DNA of 64,000 nucleotides from contig BRXU01000016.1 in NCBI GenBank assembly GCA_030267565.1, forward strand, positions 2,126,501 to 2,190,500. Direction: 5' to 3'. This document shows positions 1 to 12,988 of the stretch, in pieces. Each line of letters begins with the position of its first letter. The stretch's first letter is position 1. The DNA comes from Pleodorina starrii. Taxonomy: Eukaryota; Chlorophyta; Chlorophyceae; Chlamydomonadales; Volvocaceae. The position numbers and the translations under genes were made by a program. The notes under the pieces were generated by a model. That model had not been told where the DNA came from and did no database searches. It worked only from the letters and a program-made list of their open reading frames with translations.

Positions 1-727
1 GGCTTGCCAAGGGCGGGCGTGCAGGGACACCGTTTTGGGAGCTGGAGGAAGGGCTTCCTGGGGCCGCGTGGTGCCGCGCTGCCTCCCATCTCCGAAGGGA
101 TGCCGCCGGGTCCACATTACCTACAGACCTACAGAGGGCTTTTGGCGGTGGACTTGGCAGCTCCGCGGCTGCGCAGTGTGGAACAGGGGTCTGCCACCCT
201 CGGGTGTGTGAGGGACGGGAAATGCCGTTGCATTTGACCAGCCGCGTGGCCGGAATGGGTGGTTGTTGCTCGTGCGCCGCGTGGGTTGGTCATTGGTGCA
301 GCGCTGGGGAGTTGGAGACCGCGGTGGGGCGTGATTATCATGTGCTGGTTGTTGCAGTACGGCAGGAGATATGTTTGCTGTGGCTCAGAGGTGGTACGGG
401 GAGGAATGGACAAGTGGACAGGTCCGGGGAGAGCCATGGACGGGTCCAGGTGGTCAGGCCCGGGTTTCTTGAGCCAGAGGGGACTTTTGTGTCACGAATC
501 TCCCAACAGGGGTTTGAAGGTGAGAACAAAATAGCAGATAAAGATTGGATGTAGGGCTAAGGTGGATGTAAAATAGATAAATGGTGCTGAGCTGGCCGTT
601 CTAACTGACACGGGACGAGTGCAGTACTTGATGTCGGAACCGTTGCAGTTTGGGACAATTTCTCCCGGCACGCACTTTTTGTCTTGAACCCATTTGCAAA
701 GATCTGTTACAGAGGATATAGGTCGAA
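1..727. other. Intergenic, possible 3' UTR of an upstream + strand gene
   Basis: I see no coding segment I can support here. A TGTAA motif at 567-571, the usual chlorophyte polyadenylation signal, would fit the end of a + strand transcript entering from outside the window. The last 150 bases before the next gene are AT-richer and probably hold its promoter and 5' leader. This is inference only. Confidence 0.3.
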
Positions 728-1246
728 ATGGCGACTCCGATGCAACGCGCTGTTTTGATTGTTGGGGCGGCGAGCGGTCTCGGCTTCAGTGGGTATTACT
801 TTTCCCAGCTCCAAGAGGTTCAAAAATTTGAGAAGGATAAGAAGGACATTGAGCGCCTCATCGAGACGGAGCGCAAGCGCTTGACTGCGACATCAAAGGC
901 CCAGACGGAGCAAGAAAATCTCATCTCGGAGGCCGAGGGCCAAGTGCGCGAGCGGCAAAAGGCGATTAAGGACCTGGAGCTCAAGCTCGACGCGGCCCGG
1001 AAACAGGTGCAGCAGCTGGAGCAGCAGCTCAAGGGCAAGGGTGAGGAGTTGCAATCAAAGCAGAAGGAGCTGCACAGCGCGCAGGCGCGCTTGTCGGACC
1101 TGCGCTCGGAGGCGGAGCGCGCAAAGCAATCTGTGACGTTGGGCGAGCAGTCGCTATCGTTGGCTAGCCAGAAGGTCGCGCATGCGAAGCTCCTAACCAA
1201 CCCGCTTAACCACCCCAAGGTGAAGGAGCTGCTGGGCAAGCAGTAA
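728..1246 (+). CDS. Small membrane-anchored coiled-coil protein, unknown function
   Basis: This is an unspliced 172-residue reading frame starting at ATG 728. Residues about 8-27 are hydrophobic and Gly-rich (AVLIVGAASGLGFSGYYF) and could be one membrane span or an uncleaved signal anchor. Residues about 30-150 are highly charged with heptad spacing of Leu, Ile and Val and many Glu, Lys, Arg and Gln, so a long coiled coil is expected. The C terminus (LNHPKVKELLGKQ) leaves the coil. Codon choice is GC-biased and coherent along the frame, which separates it from the shadow frames around it. I do not recognise a family. The topology suggests a tethering or scaffolding role at an organelle or ER membrane, but that is a guess. 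TGTAA motifs occur downstream at 2371 and 3386. Confidence 0.65.
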   Translation: MATPMQRAVLIVGAASGLGFSGYYFSQLQEVQKFEKDKKDIERLIETERKRLTATSKAQTEQENLISEAEGQVRERQKAIKDLELKLDAARKQVQQLEQQLKGKGEELQSKQKELHSAQARLSDLRSEAERAKQSVTLGEQSLSLASQKVAHAKLLTNPLNHPKVKELLGKQ

Positions 1247-4200
1247 ATACGGTGCGCAGGCTTCCTGGTCTTGGCTTGACATGCTCTGAACGTGGACGTG
1301 TGTTGCTGGCCCTCGGGTCGCTGCCGCATGCCGTCCAGTAGCGCATTACCACGCAAGAGGGCCTGAGAGAGCCCCAATTGTGTGTTATTTCTCAGTCTCG
1401 TTGGGACGCGGGAAATGTTTAATTAGTCACTATCACGTAGAGAGGGTGTCTCTGAGCGCCTAGCGGGGCTTGAGTCATAAGGAGGCTTGTGGGGCGACGC
1501 CGGCACGCCGTTCCGTCGCCTGCGGGACTGTCACCCAGATAAGCATTATCCGCGTTGCGCGTGTGCTCTCGAGACCGGATGCGAAACCGCTATTGACGGC
1601 AGTATTTAGGCGTTGGAGTGCCGCTGCCGCGCACTTGGCTTGACAGTCGGAGACGTGGCGAAGGTTAGCCTTGCCTGGGCCGCGCAACTCGAGGGGCGGT
1701 GCGCAGGCGGGAGCACGTGCCCTCCTGCCGCCGCGCGAACTGCAGCACTCTTGAGACTGCGGTGAAACGAATGCCGCCATGTGGGTTCGCCGGCTGAGCT
1801 TGCCACGGAAGGCTAGGGCGGCGCAGGGGAATCGTGGCGCATGGTGCGAGATGTGCCTTGCGATGCCGGAGTCGAACACGCGGGAACCCTCCATGACGCG
1901 TGCTGCCTGGGTCCTTCCCTTCCCCCTAGGCGAGGCAAGAGACCCACATGTTCGCTATTCGGCCTTCGGCTGCGCGTGTGTGTACGGTATGCCTCGAATG
2001 CGCTGTTGCGACCGGCTGGCCGGCACGGTGTGGTGCAGCGCAGATTTCCCCCTCCCCCGCGGGGGGGGCCTATACGTGGATAACCCCCCCGGGGGAGAAG
2101 GACCCCGGCTGAAGGTTCCGCGGGGATGCAGGAACGCGGCGACCGGAGGGACGTGGAGTTGCGATTGCGTGTTGTGCGTGTTGTGCGTATGTTTGTGGTT
2201 TCAGAGCGTGGAGTTGGCAGGAGGGAGGAGGGTGGCGGAAGAACAGTGCAACACGCATGCCCAGATAGGACAAGCACCGGCGGTGGCCGGGATCCCGTTG
2301 CGGGCTTGCGGCGCTCCTGCATCATGCCGTGTTGGGATGCAGCACGGCGCAGCGGCCACAGCGGCACGGGTGTAAAGACCGACTCGGCGCGTCGGCGGCA
2401 GCGGCCCCCAATATGGTGTTGGCGAGGAGGGCCCAGTGCAGTGCAGTGCCGCCGAGGAGAGGAAGGGGCAACTGGTATCGCTGGCATTGGGGCTCCGGAC
2501 CGGCTCCCCCCGCTGCCTCCGCCGTCCATCACTGCCGGTCTCCGGCCTGCTTCTCACCGGACCTGCCGTGTGCTGCGCTGCGCCCCCCTCGTGCTGCTGC
2601 GGTGGTGGGCCCGCTGGCGCTGCGGCCGCGGTGGGGCCGACGGTGGCTGCTGATGGGTACCGTTATGGACCGCCCGGGTTGGGCCGGCGGGCTGACCCCC
2701 GCTGCACGCAGTTCTCCTGGCGGCTGCCTCGGACGCGCCGTCAGCGGGGGCTGTGGTGGAGCGGCGAAGGCTGGGTTGGCGCCGGTTGGCCATTGGCCCG
2801 AGGAAACGGGTGGCAGACAGCGCGCGGCAGCACGCCGAGTCGGATCGGGTCGTGTCGGGTCGTGTCACAGCATTCAACAGCAGCGTGAGCCGCACCGCGA
2901 GTCAGTGGATGCTGGGTGCCCTGGTGGACAGCGACGGGACGGGAGAGGCCTTTCCGGGGGTTGGGAGGTAGAAAATGATATCGGTTGGGAGGTAGAGCGT
3001 CAGGGCTCTTGCGGGCCGTCATGCGCAGAGGGCTGTGCAAAGAGCCCTCCACTCGCCCGGGCGAGTGCGGGCGGTGCTGATCCGTGGGGCAGGACGTGGC
3101 GGTGGCCTCGTGGTTGCGTTTCATGTGGTCCAGAGGGCTGCCGAGTGAAACGTGACGGGGGGGGCGGGACGTGGCTGTGGCCGGCGTGCGCTGGTGGTGC
3201 GCCATCCGGGTCGGCACGGCGCTGAGTGCCAGCGCAGCGACTGTCGCGGCCGCTGGCCCCGCCGCCGCTGCCGCCGCTACAGTAGACGGCGCAGATGCGA
3301 GGAGCCGGGGTCCGTCACGTTGGGTGGTCGAGTAGGGGAGTAATGGGAAGTGCGGTGCGTCAGTGCCGCTGCTGTCCCGTCGCCGTGTAAAGCACGACTA
3401 GCCGCATGGGCCGCCCTGCCTGGCCTCCAGCGCTCCAGGTGTGGGCACGTCATATCACTCCCCCCAGAAGAGAGTTGAGTGCCCAAGTGTCCATTCCAGC
3501 TGGCAAGGGCTCCAGTCTCAGGGTCCCAGGGAGGTAGACCGCTGTGGTCAGGTGGCACCATGCGGTGCGTTGAAAGCACCCCCTACCACCACACATCTAT
3601 TACTGCCATACACACACACACCAGCTGCAGCAGCCTGCGGGCGCAGCGCAGCCGTTCCTCGCCCTACCGCAATTCTTTATTCCAATTTACACACGAGAAG
3701 CGCAGCGATCTCTGCCAGCGCGGCATCGTGCACTGCATTGCCCCAGCACCTCCACAGGGCGGCGGCGGCTCCCCTCCCCCCCTCCCCCCGGGGCTCACTG
3801 CCGTATGGGGGCGGGCGACGGACGCTTGTTGTCGAGGCCCTGTCCCGGCAGGACCCAACGAAGCGTACCGGTACGACATTCCGCTCGTACCGTATCCAAG
3901 GACAGGGGAAAGGGGGGAACAGGTATATACGGCAGTGCGCCCGCGTGCAGCCTGATGGACGAGCGCATTCCGTCTCCGTACTATGTACGATCATGCAAAA
4001 CCCGCAACAACCGAGAGCACAGCTGCGGGATAGCAGCCCCACCCACACCACCCAGCCAGCTCGGGTTGGGTTGGGTCTGGAGCTCTGAACTCTGAACAGA
4101 CAGTGCAGACGGGGGACCGATCCGAACCGGCGCCGCAATGCCGCTCGAAACCTCGATAATATCTCCACCCATCCCCCTCGTCTCGTCTAGGCCTGCAATC

Positions 4201-5952
4201 CGCTTGCATGGCTCGTTTGCGTGGCGGCTAGCTCCCCGCAGCGCACCCCCAGCCTCGCAGCAAGCGCCACCACGCCCCACAGCGGCCCCCGGCCCAGAAC
4301 CAACAACTGGCCTCCGCTCCCGGCTCCTAAACCACCCCCAAAGCACCTTCGCGGAACCTCTGCCCGGTCCACATCGCCGCCGCCCAAGCCATGCGCCGGG
4401 GCCCTCCCTCCCTCCCGCCAGCCTGCCCGCTGCGCCTCACCTCCCCTCCCCAAGGCCAATGCGAAAGCCACACATGGCATCGCGGTTGGTCGGTTGGAAC
4501 ACCCCGATCGCCGGGTCGCAGAGGGTCTAGACCGTCAGCCAGAGCCACAGCCAAACGCATCGCACTGCATCTATGAACGCACGCACGCACGCAGAGATAT
4601 GAGCTGGTGGGGTTGATCGCCCCCACTTAGCATTTTTTGCCCCCACCTATTCCACTGCACCACCACCACCTCCACCACCACTACATGCCCTATACTCCCT
4701 GCAGCTGTCATGCAGGGTCGTCGGCCCTTTCCCTCCCCCACCACACACACGTCACACACACATCGCATGTGGCCCCCCTCCACCACCGCCCAACAGGAAC
4801 CGTTCATCCCCTTCGGTTCGGTTAACGAACGTTAACACCAACAACGACAACATGGGGATACGCACCGCTGCTGGCCTCGCTGTCTGAACTACTCCTACTC
4901 CTACTCCTACTACGACTACCACCACCGCACGCACTTCGGTGCTGCTGCTGCTAATGCAGCTGCTACTGCTGCCACCAGTGCCAGAACCGCTTAACGCGCA
5001 GCTTAGCTGTTGCACCTCGTGCCAAAAGCAGCAAGCCGTTGAACCTCCGGAAGGGGCAAGAGGCACTTGGCGCGGCAGCGGCGCCCCCGCACTGGTACCA
5101 TGACCAGCTAACAAAATCCAGGACCTCTGGCAGCAAAGCAAAGCAAAGCAAGGCATCGCGTGACATGAACTGGTGACCCATGCCTCCCGCCGAGGCGGAC
5201 GCGATGCAACACCGGACTGCTCAGAAGAGGCACCACACCCCCCGCCCCCAAAAAACCGCTTCCCCTTGCCGCCTGCACCCAAAAACTAAACCCCAACCCC
5301 AACCCAAAACCTAAAAACCTAAGACCCAAAAAACCCCGCAACAGGTGATCTGCATGGGTTAGCCCTACTCGGGCGGAAAAAAAGAAAAGCAGCAGCAGCA
5401 GCCCAAGGTATGCCTGCTGACCTAGGAGAGGGAATCGATAAGAGACGTGTCAAAACACACACACATACACACATATACACATACACACACCACACAGCGC
5501 GCACGCGTGTACACGCACGCACTCCCGCTAGGGGAATCACAAGGATATGATAACAAGGTGATGCCCCCACACACGAGGAGGGGGGCCCGGGCGGCCTGGG
5601 AGTTCCGTATCACTCGGCCCCCCCTTTCGTATCAGGGGGGTCCTGTGCGCCCGCGGCCCCTTCGCTTCCCCCCACCTCGCCCCCACCGCCTCCCTCGCGC
5701 CACCAGTAACACACCTTCCGCGCGCGAGCACGAGCCGCGGCCGTGCGGCCACTGCCCTTCCCGCCTGAGCCCACCCACCCGCCTTTCCCTGCCCGGTGCC
5801 CACCTACTCGCGCCGCAGTACCCACCTTCTAAGGCGTCTTACGCCCACTTACGCGCACTTAACCCGAGGGGATGAAGGTCCCCCCCATATACATATACAC
5901 ACATACACACACCACCAACACACACACACGAATCAAAAACACATCGACCCCC
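1247..5952. other. Intergenic, low-complexity GC-rich DNA
   Basis: No gene can be supported. The stretch has many overlapping open frames on both strands, as expected of GC-rich DNA, but none shows a recognisable domain. It contains one copy of the dispersed GTTATCCACGTATAGG element at about 2067-2084, CA-rich simple sequence near 5450-5520, and degenerate CCTAAAA/CCCAACC tracts at 5285-5335. The 3' part must include the 3' UTR of the WD40 gene, which ends at 5953 on the opposite strand. Confidence 0.4.
2067..2084 (-). repeat. Dispersed hairpin-like element, copy A (partial)
   Basis: The bases read GGCCTATACGTGGATAAC on the + strand, the reverse of the core of the element found at 37.7, 38.3, 41.3, 48.4 and 62.0 kb. 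It is the only copy placed outside a gene and in this orientation. It is flanked by G and C homopolymer tracts. Confidence 0.7.
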
Positions 5953-8900
5953 TCATCCCGCGAAGCTGTACACGATGGCCTTCCCGTCATCGCCCGAGCA
6001 AACCAGCTTGTCGTACGATGCCTCCATGCATCGTACGGCAGCCCGGTTGGCGCCCAGGGCGTACAGCGTGCGGCCGGTCTGGGCGAGGAAGGGGGTTTTG
6101 GTGGGGGGGCGCGGAAGGGAGCGTGGGGGGAGGGGGGTGAGCAGCAAGGCAGGAACGCCTTCACAGCGGCCCGGAAAGGGGGACCAGAGGGCAGGGGGGC
6201 GCTGTTCGTGCCGCAGCAGACTCTTACGGAACTGCGGGATGCGGCCAAACCCCCAGCGGGATGCGAACCCCCCAAAACGCTGAACCGGATACGTCAGGGT
6301 ATGGCACCCAGTTGGCCAACTCGCACCTGAAACGGGAAACGTGGGACCCCCCTTGTGTGGTGGACGCCACCCCACGGCATCCCCCCCGGGGTGTGCCGGC
6401 CCCCAAATCTAACCGGGCAACCCCTCCTCTTCCCCCGAACCCCCCCCCGAACCCCCCCGACCCCCCCGACCCCTCCCACCGCTATGTCGAAGAAGTGGAT
6501 GGAGCCGTCGCCGCAGCCCACCGCCGCCGTACCGCCCGCCGCCGTCATACTGTACGGGAAGTTGGTTAGTCGTACGGTGCCGGACAGCGCAAAGCCCAGC
6601 CGCGGGTCGAGCACCCGTGCGGTGCCGTCCGCCCCCGCCGTCACCACCAAACCGCCGACTGCGGGACCGCCCGCGATGATGTCGCCCACTGCGCCGTGGC
6701 CCTGTCGGCACATGTCGTGTGGTGTGGTTTCGGGGCATGTGGTTTCGGGGCGTGTCAGTTTTAGTCGGGAGATTCCAGAGGGGAATACGAAAGTGAGGAC
6801 AAGTTGGTGCCGGAAGGGATGGTGTGACACAGTGACAGACGTCAGGGGCGGTTGGAAGCTCTAACCACCACCTTCCAACCGCCCCAACCGCCCTCCCAAC
6901 CCTTTTTCGTCAGAAGCTGAGGACCCAGGCCCCCCACCCCCAACTCCCAACCACCCCAACAATCACCTGCTCGTTGACGTGCAGCTGCACTTTCGCCACG
7001 TTGGATCTGATGTACGGCACCACGTGGGGGAGCAGGGCGGGGGGCGGCGCGGGGCCCCGGGGGGATGAGGGAGGAGCTGGTGAGAGGAGAGTCCGGTGTT
7101 GTGTGCGTGTGCCACGAGGGGAGGCCGCGGCAGTCATGGTTGAGGGCCTAATTCAAAGCCAAACGGCACAAACCGTTTGCTGCGCATACAAGCACACACA
7201 CGCGGTTATATATATGCACACGCACGCGGTTGCGCAAACCAACCCGCGGGGCCCCCTTCGGGGGCCCAGGCGACATGACACGACACGACATGACATGCAG
7301 CGCATGCCTGCATGGCTGCCTGACCTCCCCTCGCTCCCCTCGCGTCTGCCCTGCCCCTGGGGCCCCCCACTACCCTTCCCTCCCCTCCTCACCGCTCTTC
7401 GGCCCAACCCAACCCAACCCAACCCGACCCGACCCGACCCATCGCAGTCTCACTCACTTGGCTCGCGGATCCCACACCCGCACCACGCCGTCCTGCCCGC
7501 CGGTCACGAAGCAGCCCTCGCCCTCGCCCGGGCTCGAACCCGCGTTCTCATCGAACCAGGCCAGCGCCGTCACGTGGCCCTGGTGCACGTTCTTCATGCG
7601 CCAGGAGACGCCACCCGCGGAGATGTCCCACAACAGCACGTGACCGCTGCGGTCGCCTTTTGGGGGGAAGGGGGGGGTTGGGGGTGGCGGAGGACGTGTG
7701 TGTGTGTGGTGGGGGGGTCGGGGGTGGGGGGCGGGAGGCAAAGAAAAGAGATATCGCAGTGAAGTGGAGGGCGGGAGGGAGAAAGAATGGGGGTAAGAAA
7801 GGCGAATGCCGCAGCCGAGAAACCAGCCGAGAGGGGCGATTGGGGGGTTTCAAGAGTGTAATGCATGAACGAAGTCGGGAGGGGGGAGGGGGGGAGGGAG
7901 GGGGGCCGGGCCGTGTGCTGTGTGCTGCGTGTGTGTGTGTGAGAGAGAGGGGGGGGCCTGCTGGTCAGCCAGCCCAGTCGATTACTTCGCCGGCGCAGGC
8001 GGCAACTGCTCTCAACCGCCAACCGCCAATCGTCAACAAACGACAACGGCCAACGAACTTACCCGATACGATTCGACCGTCGGGACTGATCTGCATTTCC
8101 AGCACTGGAGCGTCGTGACCCTGAGGGGTGTGGGGGGGTGTGGGGGTTGAGGAGGCGTGGGGTGGGGTGGGGCACACACGAGCAGGGGGTTCACCCTCTT
8201 GGCGGCCCCGCCACCCGCCCGCCCGCCCTCCCTCAGTTCCACCGCTGCGGTTTCACCTTCACTACCCGCCCGCCGCACCCCCCCCTTTCAGCCTCACCCG
8301 AACCCGAACCCGAACCCTCCCCTCCCTCGCCAGTTCGCCGCTTTGCCAGTTCAAGCTGTCCTACTCCCCCCTCGCTCCACCCCCCCCACCCTGACCCCAC
8401 CCACCCCACCCACCCTGACCCCACCTCGCCCCAGACCCCTCACCCCTCCGGACCTGCAGGCAGCCCGCCTCGTGGGGCCGCGCCCCCAGCTCCCAAAGCC
8501 GTATAGTCTTGTCGTACGACGCGCTCACGACAAGATCCGAGCACTTGTCGTACTTGACCTGTCAGGCGCAGCGCGCCGGTAGCGGGTTGGTGGGGCGTTG
8601 GTCGGGTGGTTTGGAGGGGCGAGGCGGGGGGGGGGGGGTCAGGGGGGGGGGGGAAGAGGCTTGTGGGGTGGGGCGGGGGGCGTCGTCGCTCCTGGATGCC
8701 CCCCATCCAGCAAGAGGAGGCACTTGAAGGAACACGGAAGGACCGGCCCCGTTCCCTCCCCCCCCACCTCCCCCCTCCCTCGCGCTCCCACCCGGACCAA
8801 CTGACCAACCGGCCCATCAGATGCCCGCCCAGCCCCTGATCCCCACCGTCTGAACCCCCCGTCCGCCCCCCAAAACACTTCCTTCTGCGGTTTCTTTTCC

Positions 8901-10809
8901 CAATGTCCTCACGTCCACGCCCTCCCCCAGCCCACCCACCCACCCACTCACCCACCCACCCCCCCGCCCTCGTCCCCCTTCCCTTTGCGGACCCCGCCCC
9001 TGACCCCTACCTGGGAAATGGGACCAAAGTGCGCCTCCGCCACCATTCCCTTGTTGCCCGAGGCCGGCCACACCCACAGCTTGCTGTCCATGCCGCCAGA
9101 CACGATGCGGCCCCCACCGGCGTACGTCACACACGTAACCCACCTGGGGGGGAGGGAAGGGCCGGGAGGAACGGGGGGCCGGGGGGAGGGAGGGGGAGGG
9201 AGGAACGGGGGGACGGGGGAGGCAGGGGGAGGGAAGGAGGGGGAGGGAGAGAAGGTTGGTTACTAGGGTCGAGATTTTCGGGCGGCGAGGGCGGGTGCGG
9301 GGGAAAGGGAGTGGAGGCAAGGCAGCTGCTCTCGCGGACAGGAGGTTCGCGGCTGGAATGACGCCGGGGGACAGGGCGGCGAGAGTCCTGTGTCCCGAGT
9401 CCTGGGTGCCCTCCATATTCCAACCAGACGGCTCCACCGCCGGCTGCCACCAGGAGGGAAGGAGGGAGGGGCCCTCGTCAGTTGCCACACAGCTCTACCG
9501 GTAACCTCTCCGAGCAGAACAAAGCCCGTGACCGAGCGAATCCGGTCGGGATCTCAAATCTCCGACCGACCGACCCACCGACCCACCCACCCACCCAGCC
9601 ACCGACCGGCCGACTGGGACTCACTCCGCGTGGCCGCTCGTCTTGCTGTACAGCGTCCGCTTCCTGAGCCCCCGGTTGGCATCCAACACGTACAGCGCGT
9701 GATCCGTGCTGCCGATGACCACCTCCCCTCGCGACCAGTCCGCGGCGGAGCAAGCGTTGGGCCTATCCGACAGATCGCACATCACACCGGCCGGGTCGGG
9801 GGGGCCGCTCTGCCACCCAGCCGCCGCGCGGCCAGGGTAGCGGGAGCCAGCGGCGCCGGCGGCGCCGCCGCCGCCGGCCTCGTAGGCCGCGGCGCTGGCG
9901 CGCCGCGGCGCGGCGCCTGGCGGCGCCAGGCCGGGGCCGCCGGGGCGCGCCGGCGGCGGCGGCCCTGCTGCGCGGGACGGCGGGGCGGCGGGGCGACTAC
10001 CGCGGGCTGGGGAGGCGGTGGTGCGGCTGGGGGTTGGGACCGGAGGACGGGGCGGGGCGGGGTGGGGTTTGAAGAGTGAATTTGCAACAATGAACTAAGG
10101 GGTGGGGCGGCAGGAGGCTGAAGAGAGCGTTCTTAATCAAGGGCGAGGCGAAGCGGGGCGAGAGGCAAGTGGGGAGGCAGAGGCGTTGGGGACGTGGGCG
10201 GCTGCCCGGGCGACCCCTGCCCTCCCCTTGCTGCTGCCTTGGTGACTGGGTCGTTCCCTGCCGTACCGTACCGCACCGTACCGTACCGGACAGTACCTCA
10301 CCCGACCTCGGTCCTGTATCCTGGAATACTCCATACCGCCAACCTTCATACCGCTGACTCGAGAGCCCACGGAGCCCCCAACCGCCCGAGCAACCAGGCA
10401 TCTCCCAAACGCCGCCACTCCAGCCCCGGCCCAGACCCAGACCCAGACCCGGCCGGAGGGAGGGAGGAGCTGGAAGAAGAAGAGAGGGCAGAGTCGCAGC
10501 GAAGACACCGAGGGAGGAGACCCAGCCCAACCCAACCGGTCCTAGCCCAGCCCGGTCCGGTCCGGGGCCACCCTCAGCCAACCCCCAAACGCACCGCACG
10601 GCCGACGACGGCATGCCGTACGACGGCGGCGGCCCCGACGGATCCTCCAGCGACGCGTACACGTTCCGCTGGTGCGCCGCCAGGGAATTGCCAGCACGCG
10701 CCGCCGCTGCCGTACCGCCTCCCGGTGGGCCGCCGCCTCCCTCCCCCAGGTTCATCGCGTGCAGCTCCTCCCAGGCCCTCTCAAACTCCTCCATATACTT
10801 GTCGTTCAT
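5953..10809 (-). CDS. WD40-repeat beta-propeller protein
   Basis: I place nine exons on the minus strand: 10595-10809, 9625-10026, 9011-9143, 8454-8558, 8063-8120, 7458-7656, 6967-7006, 6480-6701 and 5953-6078 (TGA stop). All junctions are GT-AG and all phases close, giving about 499 residues from the first in-frame ATG. Residues about 72-150 are Gly/Ala/Pro-rich. After that come seven to eight WD-type blades, for example residues 203-236 (IVSGGMDSKLWVW), 243-276 (VVSASYDKTIRLWEL), 286-317 (IVSGDRSGHVLLWDIS), 327-369 (FVTGGQDGVVRVWDP) and the last one ending LVCSGDDGKAIVYSF. Such propellers are protein-interaction scaffolds. I cannot assign a complex. The start is uncertain: the frame stays open upstream of the ATG to about 10930 and reads plausibly as protein, so an extra 5' exon may exist. 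The donor of exon 4 (GTCCGG) is weak. Confidence 0.85.
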
Positions 10810-11629
10810 AACGTGCGACCGGGCGGCCGAGTACTTGCCTGCGCGGCCCACACAGGCCGGTAGGTATAAAGCGCGGTTGTTGTTGTTGGCACCCCCGGTT
10901 GGCGGGCGCGAATCGTAATGCCGGTATCGTTATCATAATCGTATCGTATCATATCGTAACGTATCGTATCATATCCATCACCACCACCACCACAACTGCA
11001 ACAGACGCACGGCTGTGACGGCCCACGGTGGGGAGGCCCCTCGTGCCACTACCACGGCGCGTGGGCGGGGTCTGATTCACCCCCTTCCCCCCCGGCAGGA
11101 GGGCCCCTTCCCGAAGGAAATGTAATGGAATGGTGCATCCGTGTTGCGGTAATGGAATGGTACATCGCGCGAAACAGTGGGAGGGCTGCGGGAGCTTCTG
11201 TCCGCAGCGTTTCATGTACCGACCGCCGCCCAGCGCGAGTGTGGGGTTTTTCACCCAGGAGGGGCACCGGCTTGGGGCGAGGGTCAGCAAAAAGATACTT
11301 TGTGTGGGGGGGGAGAGGCGCAAGGGGGGCACAGGACAGCGAGCGCGGCAACGGCGACGCTTGGCGTGACGGCGTTAGGGGTAGCGCCTGAACGGTAAGC
11401 CCCGTGCTTTGTACGGAGTTGGCGACTGTAGATAGAGTGGGGTAACGGCCCGGGTCCCAAGCCTTGACCCCGCATGTAGCCTCGCACCTGCAGGTGGATA
11501 GCCACCACCTCTGCCCGGCGGAAGGCGGCTCATGGTGTGAAGCTTTGCTCCTTGTCCGGCGTTGAGAGGAACGCGCGCCTTGCGCAGAGGGCGACGGCTT
11601 CTTGCCTATGCCCTGGGCACTGGTAATTT
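10810..11629. other. Divergent intergenic region between WD40 gene and LINE fragment
   Basis: No gene can be supported. The stretch holds a degenerate CGTATC tandem tract at about 10925-10975 followed by a short CAC run. It probably contains the 5' leader or a missing first exon of the minus-strand WD40 gene. Confidence 0.35.
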
Positions 11630-11784
11630 AATTGATTATAGAAAGGAATGCGTTGATCGCCTTGACTTCGGCCCTGCACGCAAACTGGACTGAAACTACC
11701 CGTTGACGTGATAAAAGAAATACCAAATACGGACAAGAAAGAGAAATTTGTCTCACGCGTTCTTCAAAACAGTGCATGCGATGA

Positions 11785-12988
11785 ATGGGGCATTTACAAA
11801 GAGGCGAAAAACATTGCCGTACGCAAAGCCGTGAAACAGAGAACCTGCTCACGGCATGTTTTAACGCGCAAGTCCGTTCCGTGCTGTCGTACGGATCGCA
11901 GCTGTGGGGTGCTGACTTGGTCCTAGCCATGCTAGAGAGGGGTTTCCCGGCCAATGAAGCTCCACGCTCTTGTTATTTTGAGGCGGCTATACGAGACCGG
12001 ATGGTCAAGCTCCAGATTTCATTTATGAAGCAATTGGTTGGAGCCGCCGTTCCGCCTCTTCAGTTGTTGTTTAGGGAACTTGGTCAGATGCCTTTGCAGT
12101 TGCACTGGGCCGAGTCGGTTTTTCGCTTCTGGAATAGTCTGGTGGAGGTCACTAGCACCGTGTATCACAGTGCTTTTCGTCACGAGATTCGGTTGGCGTT
12201 AGAAACCAATCTGCAGGGTGACGGTTGGGGTTCCAAGGTCATCAGGGCTCTAAACCTCTTAGGGCATGTCTGGGGCGAGGACGCAGCAGCGGGTAGCATT
12301 GATGCTAGGGTTAGGCGGTACGCGGCCAGCAAGCTTGATGTTGAGGCGCTGATGGACACCCTCAGGGGTCGTGTTAATGACGACTGGAGCAGCGACAGGT
12401 TGGCTGTGGACCCGAGCGCTTTCGTTACGGACGGTAGAAAGCCCGGTGTTAAGATGTGTCGCCACAAACATTGGATGGGGCTGCCGAAGCGTTTTGAGGG
12501 TTACATCCCCCTGGCGCACCATCGTTCTTTACTTCGTTTTCGTTTGTGTGTTTCTGCTTTGGCGATTAACAGCGAGATTAGCCGGTCTAGGGAGCTCCGT
12601 GTTTGCAAAGCGTGTCGCTCTGACGGTGCGGTCGAGGATGAGAAGCATTTTCTGTTGGAGTGTTCTGCCCTTGTGTCAGCACGGCAGATGCTTTGGGACT
12701 TAGGCGTACCCAATACTGCGAGTGTTCACGATGTCATGCAAGTCGACGATCAGCGCGGCCTTGCGAAAGCTATCTTTGAGATGTTCAGTCTGCGGCAAGA
12801 ACGCATTTCATCTTGAGAAGTTTGTTTTTGTGCGATCTCACACAGTTTACGTTCCATTGCACCACTTTCGTTATGAGACGTTTGTGCTGTCATTTTGCTT
12901 TTGTTTTTCTTTATCTTTTTCTGCGCGACTGAAGCGGTTCATGAGCCTCCGGGTTCGTTTGAGCCGTACGAGCTCACTGAAGCTTGTA
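11785..12988 (+). mobile_element. 5'-truncated LINE (non-LTR retrotransposon) fragment, C-terminal part of the RT polyprotein
   Basis: The open frame 11785-12816 matches the region after the reverse-transcriptase core of LINE polyproteins. Near its start it has the typical VRSVLSYGSQLWGA segment. Then follows a Trp-rich, Arg-rich connector. Near the C terminus is a CCHC zinc-binding motif (CKACRSDG...EDEKHFLLEC) of the zf-RVT type. The catalytic RT palm and any endonuclease are missing, so the copy cannot move by itself; 5' truncation is the normal result of LINE insertion. The frame upstream of about 11830 is not clearly LINE-like. AT content is higher than in neighbouring genes. A TGTAA motif at 12985-12989 may be the element's own polyadenylation signal. 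The clade cannot be fixed by eye. The fragment lies just upstream of the pyruvate carrier gene on the same strand. Confidence 0.85.

Noticed and set aside
2126..3225. Long overlapping + strand open frames of 150-298 codons
   Set aside because: Arg/Gly/Ala-rich composition in all frames, no domain, no consistent codon bias and no splice-supported continuation.
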